This document shows positions 36,353 to 44,970 of a stretch of 64,000 nucleotides of DNA, in pieces. Below the pieces are notes generated by a model. That model was not told the DNA's origin. It made no database searches and saw only the letters and a program-made list of their open reading frames with translations. Origin of the DNA: Kitasatospora albolonga (lineage in GTDB: Bacteria > Actinomycetota > Actinomycetes > Streptomycetales > Streptomycetaceae); contig CP020563.1 in NCBI GenBank assembly GCA_002082585.1, positions 620,001-684,000 of the forward strand, written 5' to 3'. A program made the translations under genes and the position numbers. The first letter of the stretch is position 1, and each line of letters opens with the position of its first letter.

Positions 36353-37891
36353 TCACCGTACGGTCCGGGTGCGGTGGGGCTGGAGGAGCTGGTCCACCGG
36401 GGCGTAGTCGTCGGTGAGGACCGGGGCGTCCCCGGTCCAGGCGGTGACGGTGTCCCCGGTGGCGATCCGCCAGCCGGTCTCCCGGGTGTCCAGGGCCTCC
36501 TGGACGGCGGGGGCGTCGACCGGCCGGGCGGAGGCGACCACCAGCAGGTTGCCGCCCACGGGGGTGGCGGCCGGGTCGAGGCCGATGTCGACGGGGGCGC
36601 CGATGAGGGCGACGTGCGCGAAGAGCTTGCGGAGGGTGGCGACCTCGGCCCGGGCGAAGGCCAGTTCGCCGTGGTCGATGAGGTTGGCGACGTACAGGCC
36701 GTCGTCCTTGAGCACCCGGCGTACGTCCCGCAGCGCTTGGAAGGTCGTGAGGTGCCAGGGCACGCTGACGCCTCCGAAGGCGTCGCCGACGACGACGTCG
36801 CGGCTGTCGGCGGCCAGCCGCTTGAGGCCCAGCCTGCCGTCCTCCACGCGGACGTCGATGCCGGTGGACGTGTCGAGGCCGAGCTGTTCGCGGTCGATGC
36901 GGACGACCCCGCCGTCGATCTCGGAGACGAGGCTGCGGGTCCCGGGGCGGACGGTGGCGAGGTAGCGGGGGAAGGTGAGGCCGCCGCCCCCGATGTGGTG
37001 GGCGGCGAGCGGCTCGCCCTCGGGGAACGCGGTGTCGACCACCGCCGCGATGGCCCGCACGTAACCGAACTGAAGGTGCGTCGGGTCGTCGATGTCCACA
37101 TAGGAGTGGCGCAGCCCGTCCAGGACGAGGGTGCGGCCGGTGGCCCGGTCGGGGTCGGCGACGATCCGGGCGCAGTGGTACCGGGTCTCCGCGTCGCAGC
37201 CTCCGGGGGCGAACCCGGTGGCGAGGGAGCCGGCGGCGACGGTGGCCAGCGCCACGGCCGAGGCCCGGAGCCGGTGGCGCGCCCGCCACCGGACCAGCGC
37301 GGAGGCGATCACCAGCAGGCCGCCGAGGCCGGTCAGGATGAAGCTGACGGGCAGCCGCGAGACCAGGACGAATCCGGTGAGGACCGTGCCGACGATGGCA
37401 CCGAAGGTGCCCACCCCGGAGAGCCGTCCCACCACCGTCCCGGTCTCGGCGAGGCTGGTGAGCCGCAGCTTGGTGACGATCGGGGTGACGGCGGAGAGCA
37501 GGGCGCCGGGCACCAGGAGGGTCCCCGCCGCGACCAGCAGGAGCAGCGGAGTCGCCCACTCCGCCGTGGTGCGGAGCAGCAGCGGGGTGAGCGAGACGAC
37601 CACGCCGGAGACCCCGAGCGCGGGGCCGATGAGGCGGTACGGGTCGACCTGGTCGGCGGCGCGCCCGCCCAGCCAGGAGCCGAGCGCGATCGCGGTGAGG
37701 GCGATGCCGATCACCATGGTGCTGGTTTCGAGGGTGAGGCCGAGGTAGGGGGCCAGGAGCCGCAGGGCGACGATCTCGACCACCAGGACCGCGGCCGATG
37801 AGCCGAACACGAGGGCCACGGCGGCGCGCTGGCCGAGCCCCTGGTCGCTGGGCGGGTCGTCGGCCACGGGAGGGGAGGGCGGTGTGGTCAC
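36353..37891 (-). CDS. membrane protein fused to spermidine-synthase-like domain
   Basis: A 512-residue protein. The first half has about eight membrane helices of the MFS/spermine-synthase-associated type (VFGSSAAVLVVEIVALRLLAPYLG). The second half is a methyltransferase-like fold related to polyamine synthases: HIGGGGLTFPRYL, VSEIDGGVVRIDREQL, DVVVGDAFGGVSVPWHL. Polyamine synthase activity is not certain, because the usual catalytic Asp context is changed. GTG 37891 (VTTPPSPP) has gagg upstream; the frame is open to 38014. It converges with the ABC pair, 21 bp apart. Confidence 0.82.
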   Translation of the reverse strand: MTTPPSPPVADDPPSDQGLGQRAAVALVFGSSAAVLVVEIVALRLLAPYLGLTLETSTMVIGIALTAIALGSWLGGRAADQVDPYRLIGPALGVSGVVVSLTPLLLRTTAEWATPLLLLVAAGTLLVPGALLSAVTPIVTKLRLTSLAETGTVVGRLSGVGTFGAIVGTVLTGFVLVSRLPVSFILTGLGGLLVIASALVRWRARHRLRASAVALATVAAGSLATGFAPGGCDAETRYHCARIVADPDRATGRTLVLDGLRHSYVDIDDPTHLQFGYVRAIAAVVDTAFPEGEPLAAHHIGGGGLTFPRYLATVRPGTRSLVSEIDGGVVRIDREQLGLDTSTGIDVRVEDGRLGLKRLAADSRDVVVGDAFGGVSVPWHLTTFQALRDVRRVLKDDGLYVANLIDHGELAFARAEVATLRKLFAHVALIGAPVDIGLDPAATPVGGNLLVVASARPVDAPAVQEALDTRETGWRIATGDTVTAWTGDAPVLTDDYAPVDQLLQPHRTRTVR

Positions 37892-38243
37892 GCCAGCATC
37901 CTCGCATGCGGCGGACGGGCTCCCGCCGCCCGGCCGATGGGAGCCCGGGCACTCGCGCCACCTGGAAGCCGGGGCCGGACGCAGATCGCTGCCGGGCCCG
38001 GACACACCGGGCACAAGTGGCTGCCGATGTACGGCCGCAGGCCGCCGTCGGCGCTTCGGTACGGGTCGCCGTCGGCGCTTGGATGCGGGTCACTAAGGTG
38101 ATTAGTATGCGAGGACCGGCCGCCGCACGGCCGGTCACCCGCCGGGGTGCCGGTGGAAGTGTCGCTGAATCCGCAGCATCGCCGCGTGACGTGACGGACG
38201 GTCCGGCCGTCCCTTGGCGGCCGAGGAAAAGGAGCCCGCCCCG
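37892..38243. other. divergent region upstream of fused membrane protein and NlpC/P60 genes
   Basis: About 350 bp. It includes the promoter region of the cell-wall hydrolase with the tandem duplication and inverted repeat at 38044-38106. I see no gene. Confidence 0.55.
38044..38106 (+). promoter_or_regulatory. 24-bp tandem duplication followed by inverted repeat actaa-N5-ttagt
   Basis: Two 24-bp units beginning gccgtcggcgctt (38044, 38068) are directly followed by actaaggtgattagt (38092-38106), whose arms pair perfectly. The end of the repeat (tagtat, 38104-38109) looks like a -10 element, so a regulator bound here would block or alter the promoter of the NlpC/P60 gene, about 135 bp upstream of its start. 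Confidence 0.5.
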
Positions 38244-39317
38244 GTGGCGTCCCATCGTCGTCCCAAGCAGCCCGGCCAGGGTTACGTGTCCGTGATCACG
38301 GCGACCGCCGCGGTGAGCGTCGCGCTGTCCGCCCAGTCGGCGTCGGCCGATCCGCTGCCCGATCCCAACAAGAAGGGCGTCCAGGCGCAGATCGACCGCC
38401 TCTACGAGGAAGCCACCCAGGCCACGGAGAAGTACAACGGGGCGAAGGAGACGGCCGGGAAGCTCCAGAAGGAGGCCGACAACCTCCAGGCGGCCGTGGC
38501 GCGCAAGCAGGACGACCTCAACGAGCTGCGGCGCGGCCTCGGTTCCGCGGCCACCGCCCAGTACCGCAGCGGCGGCCTCGACCCCTCGGTCCAGCTGCTG
38601 CTCTCGTCCGACCCGGACGCCTTCCTCGGCGAGGCGGCGGTGCTCGACCGGATCGGCGCCCGGCAGTCGGAGGCGCTCCAGCGGTTCCTCTCGGAGCAGC
38701 GCGCCCTGCGGCAGCAGCGCGTCCAGGCCGGGGAGAAGCTCGCCGGTCTCCAGGACACCCGCAAGGAGCTGGGCAACCGGAAGAAGGAGATCCAGGGCAA
38801 GCTGGCGGAGGCGCAGCGCCTCCTCAACACGCTGACCGCCAAGGAGCGGGCCGAGATCGCCGCCAAGGAGGAGCGGGCCAACCGGGCCAGCGAGCGGATC
38901 GAGCTCAGCAAGAAGACCGCCGTCGGCAACAGCACCGGGGGCGGCAGCCAGGCCGCCGCGCCGGGGCGTACCGGCTCGGCCTTCGAGGCGGCGAAGACCA
39001 GGGTCGGCATGCCGTACGTGTGGGGGGCCACCGGTCCGGGGTCGTTCGACTGCTCCGGGCTGACCTCCTGGGCGTTCCGGCAGGCCGGGGTGGACCTGCC
39101 CCGCACCTCCCAGGCCCAGGCCAGCTTCGGCACCCGGATCAACTCCCTGGGCGACCTCAGGCCCGGTGACCTCGTCATCATGCGTACGGACCTGAGCCAT
39201 GTCGGCTTCTACGCCGGGAACGGCCAGATCCTCCACTCGCCGAAGCCGGGGGCGCAGGTGCGCTACGAGTCGATGGCGCGCAGTGGGATGCCGTTCATGT
39301 GGGGCGTACGGGTCTGA
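38244..39317 (+). CDS. secreted NlpC/P60 peptidoglycan hydrolase with coiled coil
   Basis: A 357-residue protein. A signal peptide ends near AQSASA, a long coiled coil follows (about 45-230, rich in Gln, Glu, Lys, Arg), and the C-terminal NlpC/P60 domain has catalytic Cys in SFDCSGLTSW, His in LSHVGFYAG and the third polar position in ILHSPKPG. It should cut stem peptides of peptidoglycan outside the cell. GTG 38244 is chosen because aaaggag lies ten bases upstream. Confidence 0.92.
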   Translation: MASHRRPKQPGQGYVSVITATAAVSVALSAQSASADPLPDPNKKGVQAQIDRLYEEATQATEKYNGAKETAGKLQKEADNLQAAVARKQDDLNELRRGLGSAATAQYRSGGLDPSVQLLLSSDPDAFLGEAAVLDRIGARQSEALQRFLSEQRALRQQRVQAGEKLAGLQDTRKELGNRKKEIQGKLAEAQRLLNTLTAKERAEIAAKEERANRASERIELSKKTAVGNSTGGGSQAAAPGRTGSAFEAAKTRVGMPYVWGATGPGSFDCSGLTSWAFRQAGVDLPRTSQAQASFGTRINSLGDLRPGDLVIMRTDLSHVGFYAGNGQILHSPKPGAQVRYESMARSGMPFMWGVRV

Positions 39318-39334
39318 GCCCGTCGGCGGCGTAC

Positions 39335-39370
39335 GGCCCGGCCCCATCCGGCGGCGGGCGGGGCCGGGCC
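39335..39370. terminator. hairpin between convergent NlpC/P60 and M56 peptidase genes
   Basis: A perfect 11-bp stem ggcccggcccc/ggggccgggcc with a 14-base loop, 17 bp after the NlpC/P60 stop. It could serve both convergent genes. Confidence 0.7.
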
Positions 39371-39378
39371 CGCGGCCG

Positions 39379-40281
39379 TCACCCGAGTCCGGCGTGGCAT
39401 GTCAGCAGGACGGGCAGCAGCGGGGCCATGAGGGCGCCGGTGCCGACCGTGCAGCGCAGGGCGGGGTGCGCGGCCGGTCCCGGGGCCAGGACGCGCTTCA
39501 GGCGGATCACCACACTCCCGCCCCCGACCGCGAGCGCCCCGCGCGGGGCCCGGCCTGCGGCGAGGGTGAACATCGCCGTGGCCAGCGCGTGGTGCGGGGA
39601 GCGGCGCAGGGCCCGGTCGTCGGCGGCCATCTCCAGCAGCAGGGGGACCTGTTCCCGCAGGTGGCGGGCGAGGGGCAGCCCCGGGAAGACCCGGGCGAAG
39701 GCGTGGGCCGCCGCGAGGACCAGGTGGTGGCGGCCGCGGATGTGGGCCCGCTCGTGTTCGACGACGGCGCCCAGTTCGGCGCGGGTCAGGACGTCGACGG
39801 CCCCGCTGCTGACGACGATCCTCGGCCGGCGGCCCGGGAGGCAGTAGGCGGCGGGCTCGGCGTGCTCCACCACGGTGGCCCGCAGCCGCGCCGAGGGGCG
39901 GCCCACCTTGTCCAGCACGTCCCGGTGCCGGGCACGCGCGGCCCGGGCCCGTACGGCGTGGTGGGCGAAACCGGCCAGATGGGCGGCGAGCAGCACGGCG
40001 ACCGCCACGAGCCCCCAGGAGAAGCCCGCGCCCCCGTCGGGCTCGCCGCCGAGCCCCAGGGCCGCCCGGCAGGAGTAGAGGATTCCGTGCAGATGCGCCC
40101 CCGGGTCGGCGAGGTGCAGGACGGCCAGGGCGACGCAGAGCGAGAAGGACGCCGCGAGGGCGAACCAGGCGGCGACCGCCTGCAGGGGCGCGCGCCGGGG
40201 CCAGCCGCTGCGGAGCAGCAGGGGCGGGGCCAGGACGCCGACGGCCGCCGCGTAGCCGAGGAAGGCGGGGGCGGCGTTCAC
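39379..40281 (-). CDS. M56-family membrane peptidase (BlaR1/MecR1-like)
   Basis: A 300-residue membrane zinc peptidase with about four helices and the zinc motif VEHERAHIRG (HExxH) after helix 3. It lacks the C-terminal penicillin-binding sensor of true BlaR1, as usual for the actinobacterial form. Coupled by a four-base overlap to the BlaI-type repressor gene, it probably cuts or signals to that repressor. Confidence 0.9.
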   Translation of the reverse strand: MNAAPAFLGYAAAVGVLAPPLLLRSGWPRRAPLQAVAAWFALAASFSLCVALAVLHLADPGAHLHGILYSCRAALGLGGEPDGGAGFSWGLVAVAVLLAAHLAGFAHHAVRARAARARHRDVLDKVGRPSARLRATVVEHAEPAAYCLPGRRPRIVVSSGAVDVLTRAELGAVVEHERAHIRGRHHLVLAAAHAFARVFPGLPLARHLREQVPLLLEMAADDRALRRSPHHALATAMFTLAAGRAPRGALAVGGGSVVIRLKRVLAPGPAAHPALRCTVGTGALMAPLLPVLLTCHAGLG

Positions 40282-40646
40282 AGCTCGCCGCCCCGGCCCG
40301 TCGCGCGCAGCGCCTCGCGCAGGGCGGCGACCTCCTCGTCGGTCATCCGTTCCACGAAGTGGACGAGGGCGGCCGAGCGGTCCCGGCTCGCCCCGAGGGC
40401 GTCCTCCATCAGGGCCGCCGAGTACGCCTCACGGCTGCGCACCGGGGTGTAGAGCCATGCCTGCCCCTGCTTCCGCCGGGTCAGCCAGCCCTTGTCGTAG
40501 AGGATCGTGGCCACGGTCATCACCGTCGTATAGGCGGCCGGGCGGCGGAGGTTGATGTCGTCGACGACCTCGCGGACCGTCGCCGGTCTGTCCCACTTCC
40601 ACAGACAGTCCATGATCTCGGCCTCGAGCTCTCCGAGCCGTCGCAT
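40278..40646 (-). CDS. BlaI/MecI/CopY-family repressor
   Basis: A 122-residue winged-helix repressor: LGELEAEIMDCLWKWDRPATVREV, AYTTVMTVATILYDKGWL (recognition helix) and a C-terminal dimerisation helix DEEVAALREAL. It should repress its own operon with the M56 peptidase. A -10-like tagtat is read on the minus strand at 40700-40705, giving a leader of about 45 bases. Relatives respond to beta-lactams or copper; the DsbA-like gene upstream does not decide which. Confidence 0.93.
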   Translation of the reverse strand: MRRLGELEAEIMDCLWKWDRPATVREVVDDINLRRPAAYTTVMTVATILYDKGWLTRRKQGQAWLYTPVRSREAYSAALMEDALGASRDRSAALVHFVERMTDEEVAALREALRATGRGGEL

Positions 40647-40758
40647 TCCCCGTCCCTCTTCCGTCCCGCCCGGCGCCCTTTTCGTGCGCCCGCGTCCCCA
40701 TACTAGGTTCGCGCGGCACCTTCAGGAGTACGTGATGGCCGGGTGCGCGCAGCGGGCG

Positions 40759-41421
40759 TCACCGGGGTGCGAGCTTCTTCTCGATGAGCGCGCGGAACTC
40801 CTCGTACGAGCCGGGGTTGGGAATCCTGAGCCCGTCGACGAAGAACGTGGGCGTGCCCTGGACCCCGAGGCCGAGTCCGTCACGCTGGTCGGCCTCGATG
40901 CGCTCGGTGGTCGCCGGGTCGTTCAGGGCGGCGGTGAACTTCTCCATGTCGAGGCCGAGTTCCCCGGCGTACTCGCGGAAGAGCTCTTCCTTGGACTCGG
41001 TGGCCTCGCCCCACTGCGCCTGCGTGGTGAAGAGCTTGCTGTACATCTCCTCGAACTTGCCCTGCCCGGCGGCGGCTTCCACGGTGCGGGCGGCGAGCTG
41101 GGCGTTCTTGTGGCCCGGCATGGGGAAGTAGCGGGCGACGAAGGTGACCCGGTCCCCGTACTCCGCGCGCAGCTTCTCCACCGCCGGGTAGACCGCTCCG
41201 CACGCCTCGCACTCGAAGTCGAGGAACTCCACCACCGTCAGCTCGCTGTTCTCGGGCGAGGTGAGCCGGTGGCTGGATTCCCGTATGTGCTGGGGCTGGC
41301 CCGCGGCCTCGACGCCCACCGTCCCCCGGTCGCGGTCCTCGGGTGCCAGCAGCAGGAAGGAGCCGAGTCCGGCGGCGAAGGCCGCCAGGATCACCGCGGC
41401 GACGATCAGATGCTTCTTCAT
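40759..41421 (-). CDS. membrane-anchored DsbA-like thioredoxin
   Basis: A 220-residue protein with an N-terminal membrane helix (LIVAAVILAAFAAGLGSFLLL) and an extracytoplasmic thioredoxin fold of the DsbA/DsbG type. The redox site is CEAC in FLDFECEACGAVYP, and GTPTFFVDG is the cis-Pro loop. It should oxidise or isomerise cysteines in exported proteins. ATG 41421 is chosen over an upstream in-frame start because it begins right before MKKHLIVA. Confidence 0.92.
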   Translation of the reverse strand: MKKHLIVAAVILAAFAAGLGSFLLLAPEDRDRGTVGVEAAGQPQHIRESSHRLTSPENSELTVVEFLDFECEACGAVYPAVEKLRAEYGDRVTFVARYFPMPGHKNAQLAARTVEAAAGQGKFEEMYSKLFTTQAQWGEATESKEELFREYAGELGLDMEKFTAALNDPATTERIEADQRDGLGLGVQGTPTFFVDGLRIPNPGSYEEFRALIEKKLAPR

Positions 41422-41502
41422 GGGTCGTTCGTCCTCAGGTAGAGGGCCGGGCACGGCGGTGCCGGTGGGCCCGGCGGGGCAGGACGGGCCCCGCAGGACC
41501 CG

Positions 41503-42156
41503 TCAGGGCAGGCAGAGGCCGCCGACCGGGATCGCCCGGCTCAGCGGCGGCGTGGGCCCGCCGGGCGGCGGGGCCCGCCCCGACCGCAGCCGCGCGAGGA
41601 CGGCCGACTTCGGGCGCCGGGTGCGCCCCCGGTGCCCACTGTGCGGCCACGGGACACGGAGGCCGGACGCCGGGGGCCGTACGAGGGTGAGGAGGCGGCC
41701 GACCGCCGCCAGCAGGGGCCGTCCCCGCCCGAGCAGCAGTTCCGTGAGGCCGAGGGCGCGGGCCGCGACGAGCAGGGCGACCAGCTGCCCGGAGAGCAGC
41801 ACGCCCGAGGGGACATGGGTGCCGGCCGCGTGCCCGGTCCAGAGCGGCACCCCGCCCGCGCTCACCGCACGGCAGACCCCGGGCAGCGCGTACGCGAGGT
41901 GGTAGGCCAGCTGGGAGGCGGCGAGGACCCCCACCACCTGGGTGTCCGACAGCCGCCGCCGGGTCAGCACCACCGCCGCCGGAACGGCCACCCCGGCGAC
42001 CGCCGCGAGGAGGACCCACACAGGGGCCCGGCAGCGGGCGAGCAGATGACCGGCCAGCGGCAGCGACACGCACAGCACCGCGAGCGCCCCCGCCCGCACC
42101 CCGCGCACGACCCCGGCCGCCGGGGAGGCGGGACCGGGCGGGCGGAGCGGCGGCAT
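41503..42156 (-). CDS. integral membrane protein, unknown family
   Basis: A 217-residue protein from ATG 42156 (MPPLRPPGP) with about five membrane helices (AGALAVLCVSLPLAGHLL, VWVLLAAVAGVAVPAAVVL, VVGVLAASQLAYHLAYALPG, SGQLVALLVAARALGL) and a basic Pro-rich tail. Histidines lie in LAYHLAY and TGHAAGTHVPSG. I do not recognise the function; adjacency to the DsbA-like gene suggests an envelope role. The frame is open far upstream, but only this start gives membrane-protein sequence. Confidence 0.6.
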   Translation of the reverse strand: MPPLRPPGPASPAAGVVRGVRAGALAVLCVSLPLAGHLLARCRAPVWVLLAAVAGVAVPAAVVLTRRRLSDTQVVGVLAASQLAYHLAYALPGVCRAVSAGGVPLWTGHAAGTHVPSGVLLSGQLVALLVAARALGLTELLLGRGRPLLAAVGRLLTLVRPPASGLRVPWPHSGHRGRTRRPKSAVLARLRSGRAPPPGGPTPPLSRAIPVGGLCLP

Positions 42157-42367
42157 ACCGGTGGCTTTCGCGGGAGAGCGGGAGAGACGGGAGAGGGCGA
42201 GACGGGATCGGGGCGTCCGGGCGGACGGCCTGCGCCGCGCGACCGCGCACGCACCGGCAGCGTACTCGCCGCCCCTCCCCCGCCCTTCGACGGGGATACG
42301 GGAGGCTGTTCGGCCGGGCTCCGAATTAGGGATGCAGGGCCGGGCGGGCGGGTGGTCGAATGCTCCG

Positions 42368-43411
42368 ATGCGCAGAGTTGCTGATATCGGCGGATGTGAT
42401 GATGACGGCCGGGCCGGGACCGTGGACCGGGGGCGCTTCCCGGACGCCAGGACCCCCTGGGACGACGCGGACCGCCGGGCGGAGGCCCTGGAGTGGGTGA
42501 CCGGGCATCTGGCGGCCCACGGGCTGCGCGAGTCCGGGCCCCGGGAGGTGCGGCTGCGGCCCTGGTCGGTGCTCGTACGGTTCTCCGTCGCCGGTGCCCC
42601 CGGTGACCGGCCGGTGTGGTTCAAGGCCGTGCCCCCTGCCGCCGCCTTCGAGGCGTCTCTCGCCGCCGCCCTGGCCGACTGGGTGCCGGACCACGTCCTG
42701 GCGCCGCTCGCCGTCGACGCGGAGCGCGGCTGGTGCCTGCTGCCGGACGGCGGACCGCTGCTGCGGCAGGTGCTGGACGAGGGCGCGGGCACGCTCGCGG
42801 ACTGGGAGGACGCCCTGCGCGGTTACGCGGTGATGCAGCGGGCGCTCGTCCCGTACGCGGAGAAGATGACGGGTCTCGGGGTGCCCAGTGCCCGACCGCA
42901 CGAACTGCCGGGGCTGTTCGACACGCTGACGGCGGAGAACGAGGCGCTCACCCGGGAGGAGCGGGTGGCGCTGGAGGGGCTGCGGCCCCGGCTGGTGGAG
43001 TGGTGCGAGGAGCTGGCCGCGGTGGGGGTGGCCGCTTCGCTGGACCATGCCGATCTCCACGACGGCCAGCTCTTCCGGCCCGCCCCCGGCCGGTTCGCCT
43101 ACTTCGACTGGGGCGACGCCCTGGTCGGCCACCCGTTCTCCAGCCTGCTGGTCCCCGCGCGGTCGGCCGAGGACCGGTTCGGGCCCCGGGTGCTGCCCCG
43201 GCTGCGGGACGCCTATCTGGAGCCGTGGACGGGCGACGGGGTGGCGGCGGGCGATCTGCGGCGGGCGGTGAGCCTGGCGTGGCGGCTCGCGGCGCTGGGC
43301 CGGGCCGCCTCCTGGGGGCGGATGTTCGCCGTTCCCGGCGCCCCGGCCGCCCCCGGCGGCGCCGAGACGGCCCGCTGGCTGCGTGAGCTGCACACGGAGC
43401 CGCCGCTGTGA
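42368..43411 (+). CDS. aminoglycoside-phosphotransferase-fold protein
   Basis: A 347-residue protein of the APH kinase-like fold. The catalytic loop is SLDHADLHDGQLF (Asp in HADLHDGQ, which replaces the usual HGDxxxxN) and the metal site is YFDWGDALVGHPF. The substrate cannot be told; many Streptomyces members are not resistance enzymes. ATG 42368 is a reasonable start; ATG 42332 is an alternative in the same frame. Confidence 0.75.
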   Translation: MRRVADIGGCDDDGRAGTVDRGRFPDARTPWDDADRRAEALEWVTGHLAAHGLRESGPREVRLRPWSVLVRFSVAGAPGDRPVWFKAVPPAAAFEASLAAALADWVPDHVLAPLAVDAERGWCLLPDGGPLLRQVLDEGAGTLADWEDALRGYAVMQRALVPYAEKMTGLGVPSARPHELPGLFDTLTAENEALTREERVALEGLRPRLVEWCEELAAVGVAASLDHADLHDGQLFRPAPGRFAYFDWGDALVGHPFSSLLVPARSAEDRFGPRVLPRLRDAYLEPWTGDGVAAGDLRRAVSLAWRLAALGRAASWGRMFAVPGAPAAPGGAETARWLRELHTEPPL

Positions 43412-43562
43412 TCCCGGGCCGCCGCGCGTCCACCGCGCGGCGGCCCGTTCACCCCCGCCGGGAGGCGGACCGGGGCGCATCCGGTGAGGATGAGGAGTGC
43501 ATCGGCCGGTATACGGGGCAGGCGAGCGCAGAACCACGCAAGCCCGAGAAGGGACGCAGACC

Positions 43563-44924
43563 GTGGCACCACCCAGGATTCTCGTCGTCGGCGCCGGCTT
43601 CGCAGGTGTCGAATGTGTACAACGGCTGGAGCGCAGGCTCGCTCCGGGCGAGGCCGAGATCGCGCTCGTCACGCCGTTCTCGTACCAGCTCTATCTGCCG
43701 CTGCTGCCCCAGGTGGCCTCCGGCGTGCTCACCCCCCAGTCGGTGGCGGTCTCGCTGCGCCGCAGCCGCCGCCACCGCACCCGGATCATCCCCGGCGGCG
43801 CGATCGGCGTGGACACCGAGGCCAAGGTCTGCGTCATCCGGAAGATCACGGACGAGGTCGTCAACGAGCCGTACGACTACATCGTGCTGGCGGCCGGGAG
43901 TGTGACCCGGACGTTCGACATCCCCGGGCTGCTGGACCACGCGCGCGGGATGAAGACGCTGGCGGAGGCGGCGTACGTACGCGACCACGTCATCGCCCAG
44001 CTCGATCTGGCCGACGCCAGCCAGGACGAGGCGGAGCGGGCGTCCCGGCTCCAGTTCGTCGTGGTCGGCGGCGGTTACGCGGGCACGGAGACGGCCGCCT
44101 GCCTCCAGCGCCTCACCACCAACGCGGTCCGGCACTATCCCCGGCTGGACCCGAAGCTGATCAAGTGGCATCTGATCGACATCGCGCCCAAGCTCATGCC
44201 GGAGCTGGGCGACAAGCTGGGGCGGGCCGCCCTGGAGATCCTCCGCAAGCGGAACATCGAGGTGTCGCTCGGCGTCTCGGTCGCCAAGGCCGCCGCCGAG
44301 GAGGTCACGTTCACCGACGGCCGGGTGCTGCCCTGCCGGACGCTGATCTGGACGGCGGGGGTGGCGGCCAGTCCGCTGATCGCCACGCTCGGCGCGGAGA
44401 CCGTACGCGGCCGGCTGGCCGTCACCCCGCAGATGAGGCTGCCGGGGGCGGACGGGGTGTTCGCGCTCGGGGACGCGGCGGCGGTGCCCGATCTGGCGAA
44501 GGGCGACGGCGCGGTCTGCCCGCCGACGGCCCAGCACGCCATGCGCCAGGGCAAGGTGCTGGCGGACAACCTGATCGCCTCGCTGCGCCGTCAGCCGCTC
44601 AGGGACTACGTCCACAAGGACCTTGGGCTCGTCGTGGACCTCGGCGGCAAGGACGCGGTCTCCAAGCCGCTCGGCGTCGAGCTGCACGGGCTGCCCGCGC
44701 AGGCGGTGGCGCGCGGCTACCACTGGTCGGCGCTGCGGACGAATGTGGCGAAGACCCGGGTCATGACGAACTGGCTGCTCAACGCGGTCGCCGGGGACGA
44801 CTTCGTACGGACCGGGTTCCAGTCGCGCAAACCGGCGACGCTGCGGGACTTCGAGTACACGGACGCCTATCTGACGCCCGAGCAGATCAAGGAGCACACG
44901 CAGTCGTCGGTCATCAGGCACTGA
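43563..44924 (+). CDS. ndh: type II NADH dehydrogenase
   Basis: A 453-residue flavoprotein that passes electrons from NADH to menaquinone without pumping. The FAD motif GAGFAG lies at about 10, the NADH motif VVGGGYAGTE at about 160, and GVFALGDAAAV is the FAD-binding C-terminal motif. The tail AKTRVMTNWLLNAVAG is the amphipathic membrane-contact helix. GTG 43563 follows aaggga. Confidence 0.88.
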   Translation: MAPPRILVVGAGFAGVECVQRLERRLAPGEAEIALVTPFSYQLYLPLLPQVASGVLTPQSVAVSLRRSRRHRTRIIPGGAIGVDTEAKVCVIRKITDEVVNEPYDYIVLAAGSVTRTFDIPGLLDHARGMKTLAEAAYVRDHVIAQLDLADASQDEAERASRLQFVVVGGGYAGTETAACLQRLTTNAVRHYPRLDPKLIKWHLIDIAPKLMPELGDKLGRAALEILRKRNIEVSLGVSVAKAAAEEVTFTDGRVLPCRTLIWTAGVAASPLIATLGAETVRGRLAVTPQMRLPGADGVFALGDAAAVPDLAKGDGAVCPPTAQHAMRQGKVLADNLIASLRRQPLRDYVHKDLGLVVDLGGKDAVSKPLGVELHGLPAQAVARGYHWSALRTNVAKTRVMTNWLLNAVAGDDFVRTGFQSRKPATLRDFEYTDAYLTPEQIKEHTQSSVIRH

Positions 44925-44936
44925 GCACCGGCGTCC

Positions 44937-44970
44937 GAGCCGCGCCCCCGCTGCCTCGGGGGCGCGGCTC
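44937..44970. terminator. strong hairpin between ndh and DNA ligase genes
   Basis: A perfect 13-bp stem gagccgcgccccc with its complement and an eight-base loop. The right arm overlaps the last bases of the ligase gene, so convergent transcription of both can stop here. Confidence 0.85.

Noticed and set aside
37960..38243. c-di-AMP (ydaO-type) riboswitch before the NlpC/P60 gene
   Set aside because: Streptomyces cell-wall hydrolases often have it, but I could not find its conserved segments here.
36252..39347. 1031-codon minus-strand open frame
   Set aside because: It runs across the fused membrane/spermidine synthase gene and the NlpC/P60 gene in other frames, with low-complexity Arg/Pro/Gly sequence.
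42161..42367. N-terminal extension of the kinase-fold gene
   Set aside because: The open frame reaches 42161, but the text is Arg-rich low-complexity and overlaps the promoter region of the divergent membrane protein.
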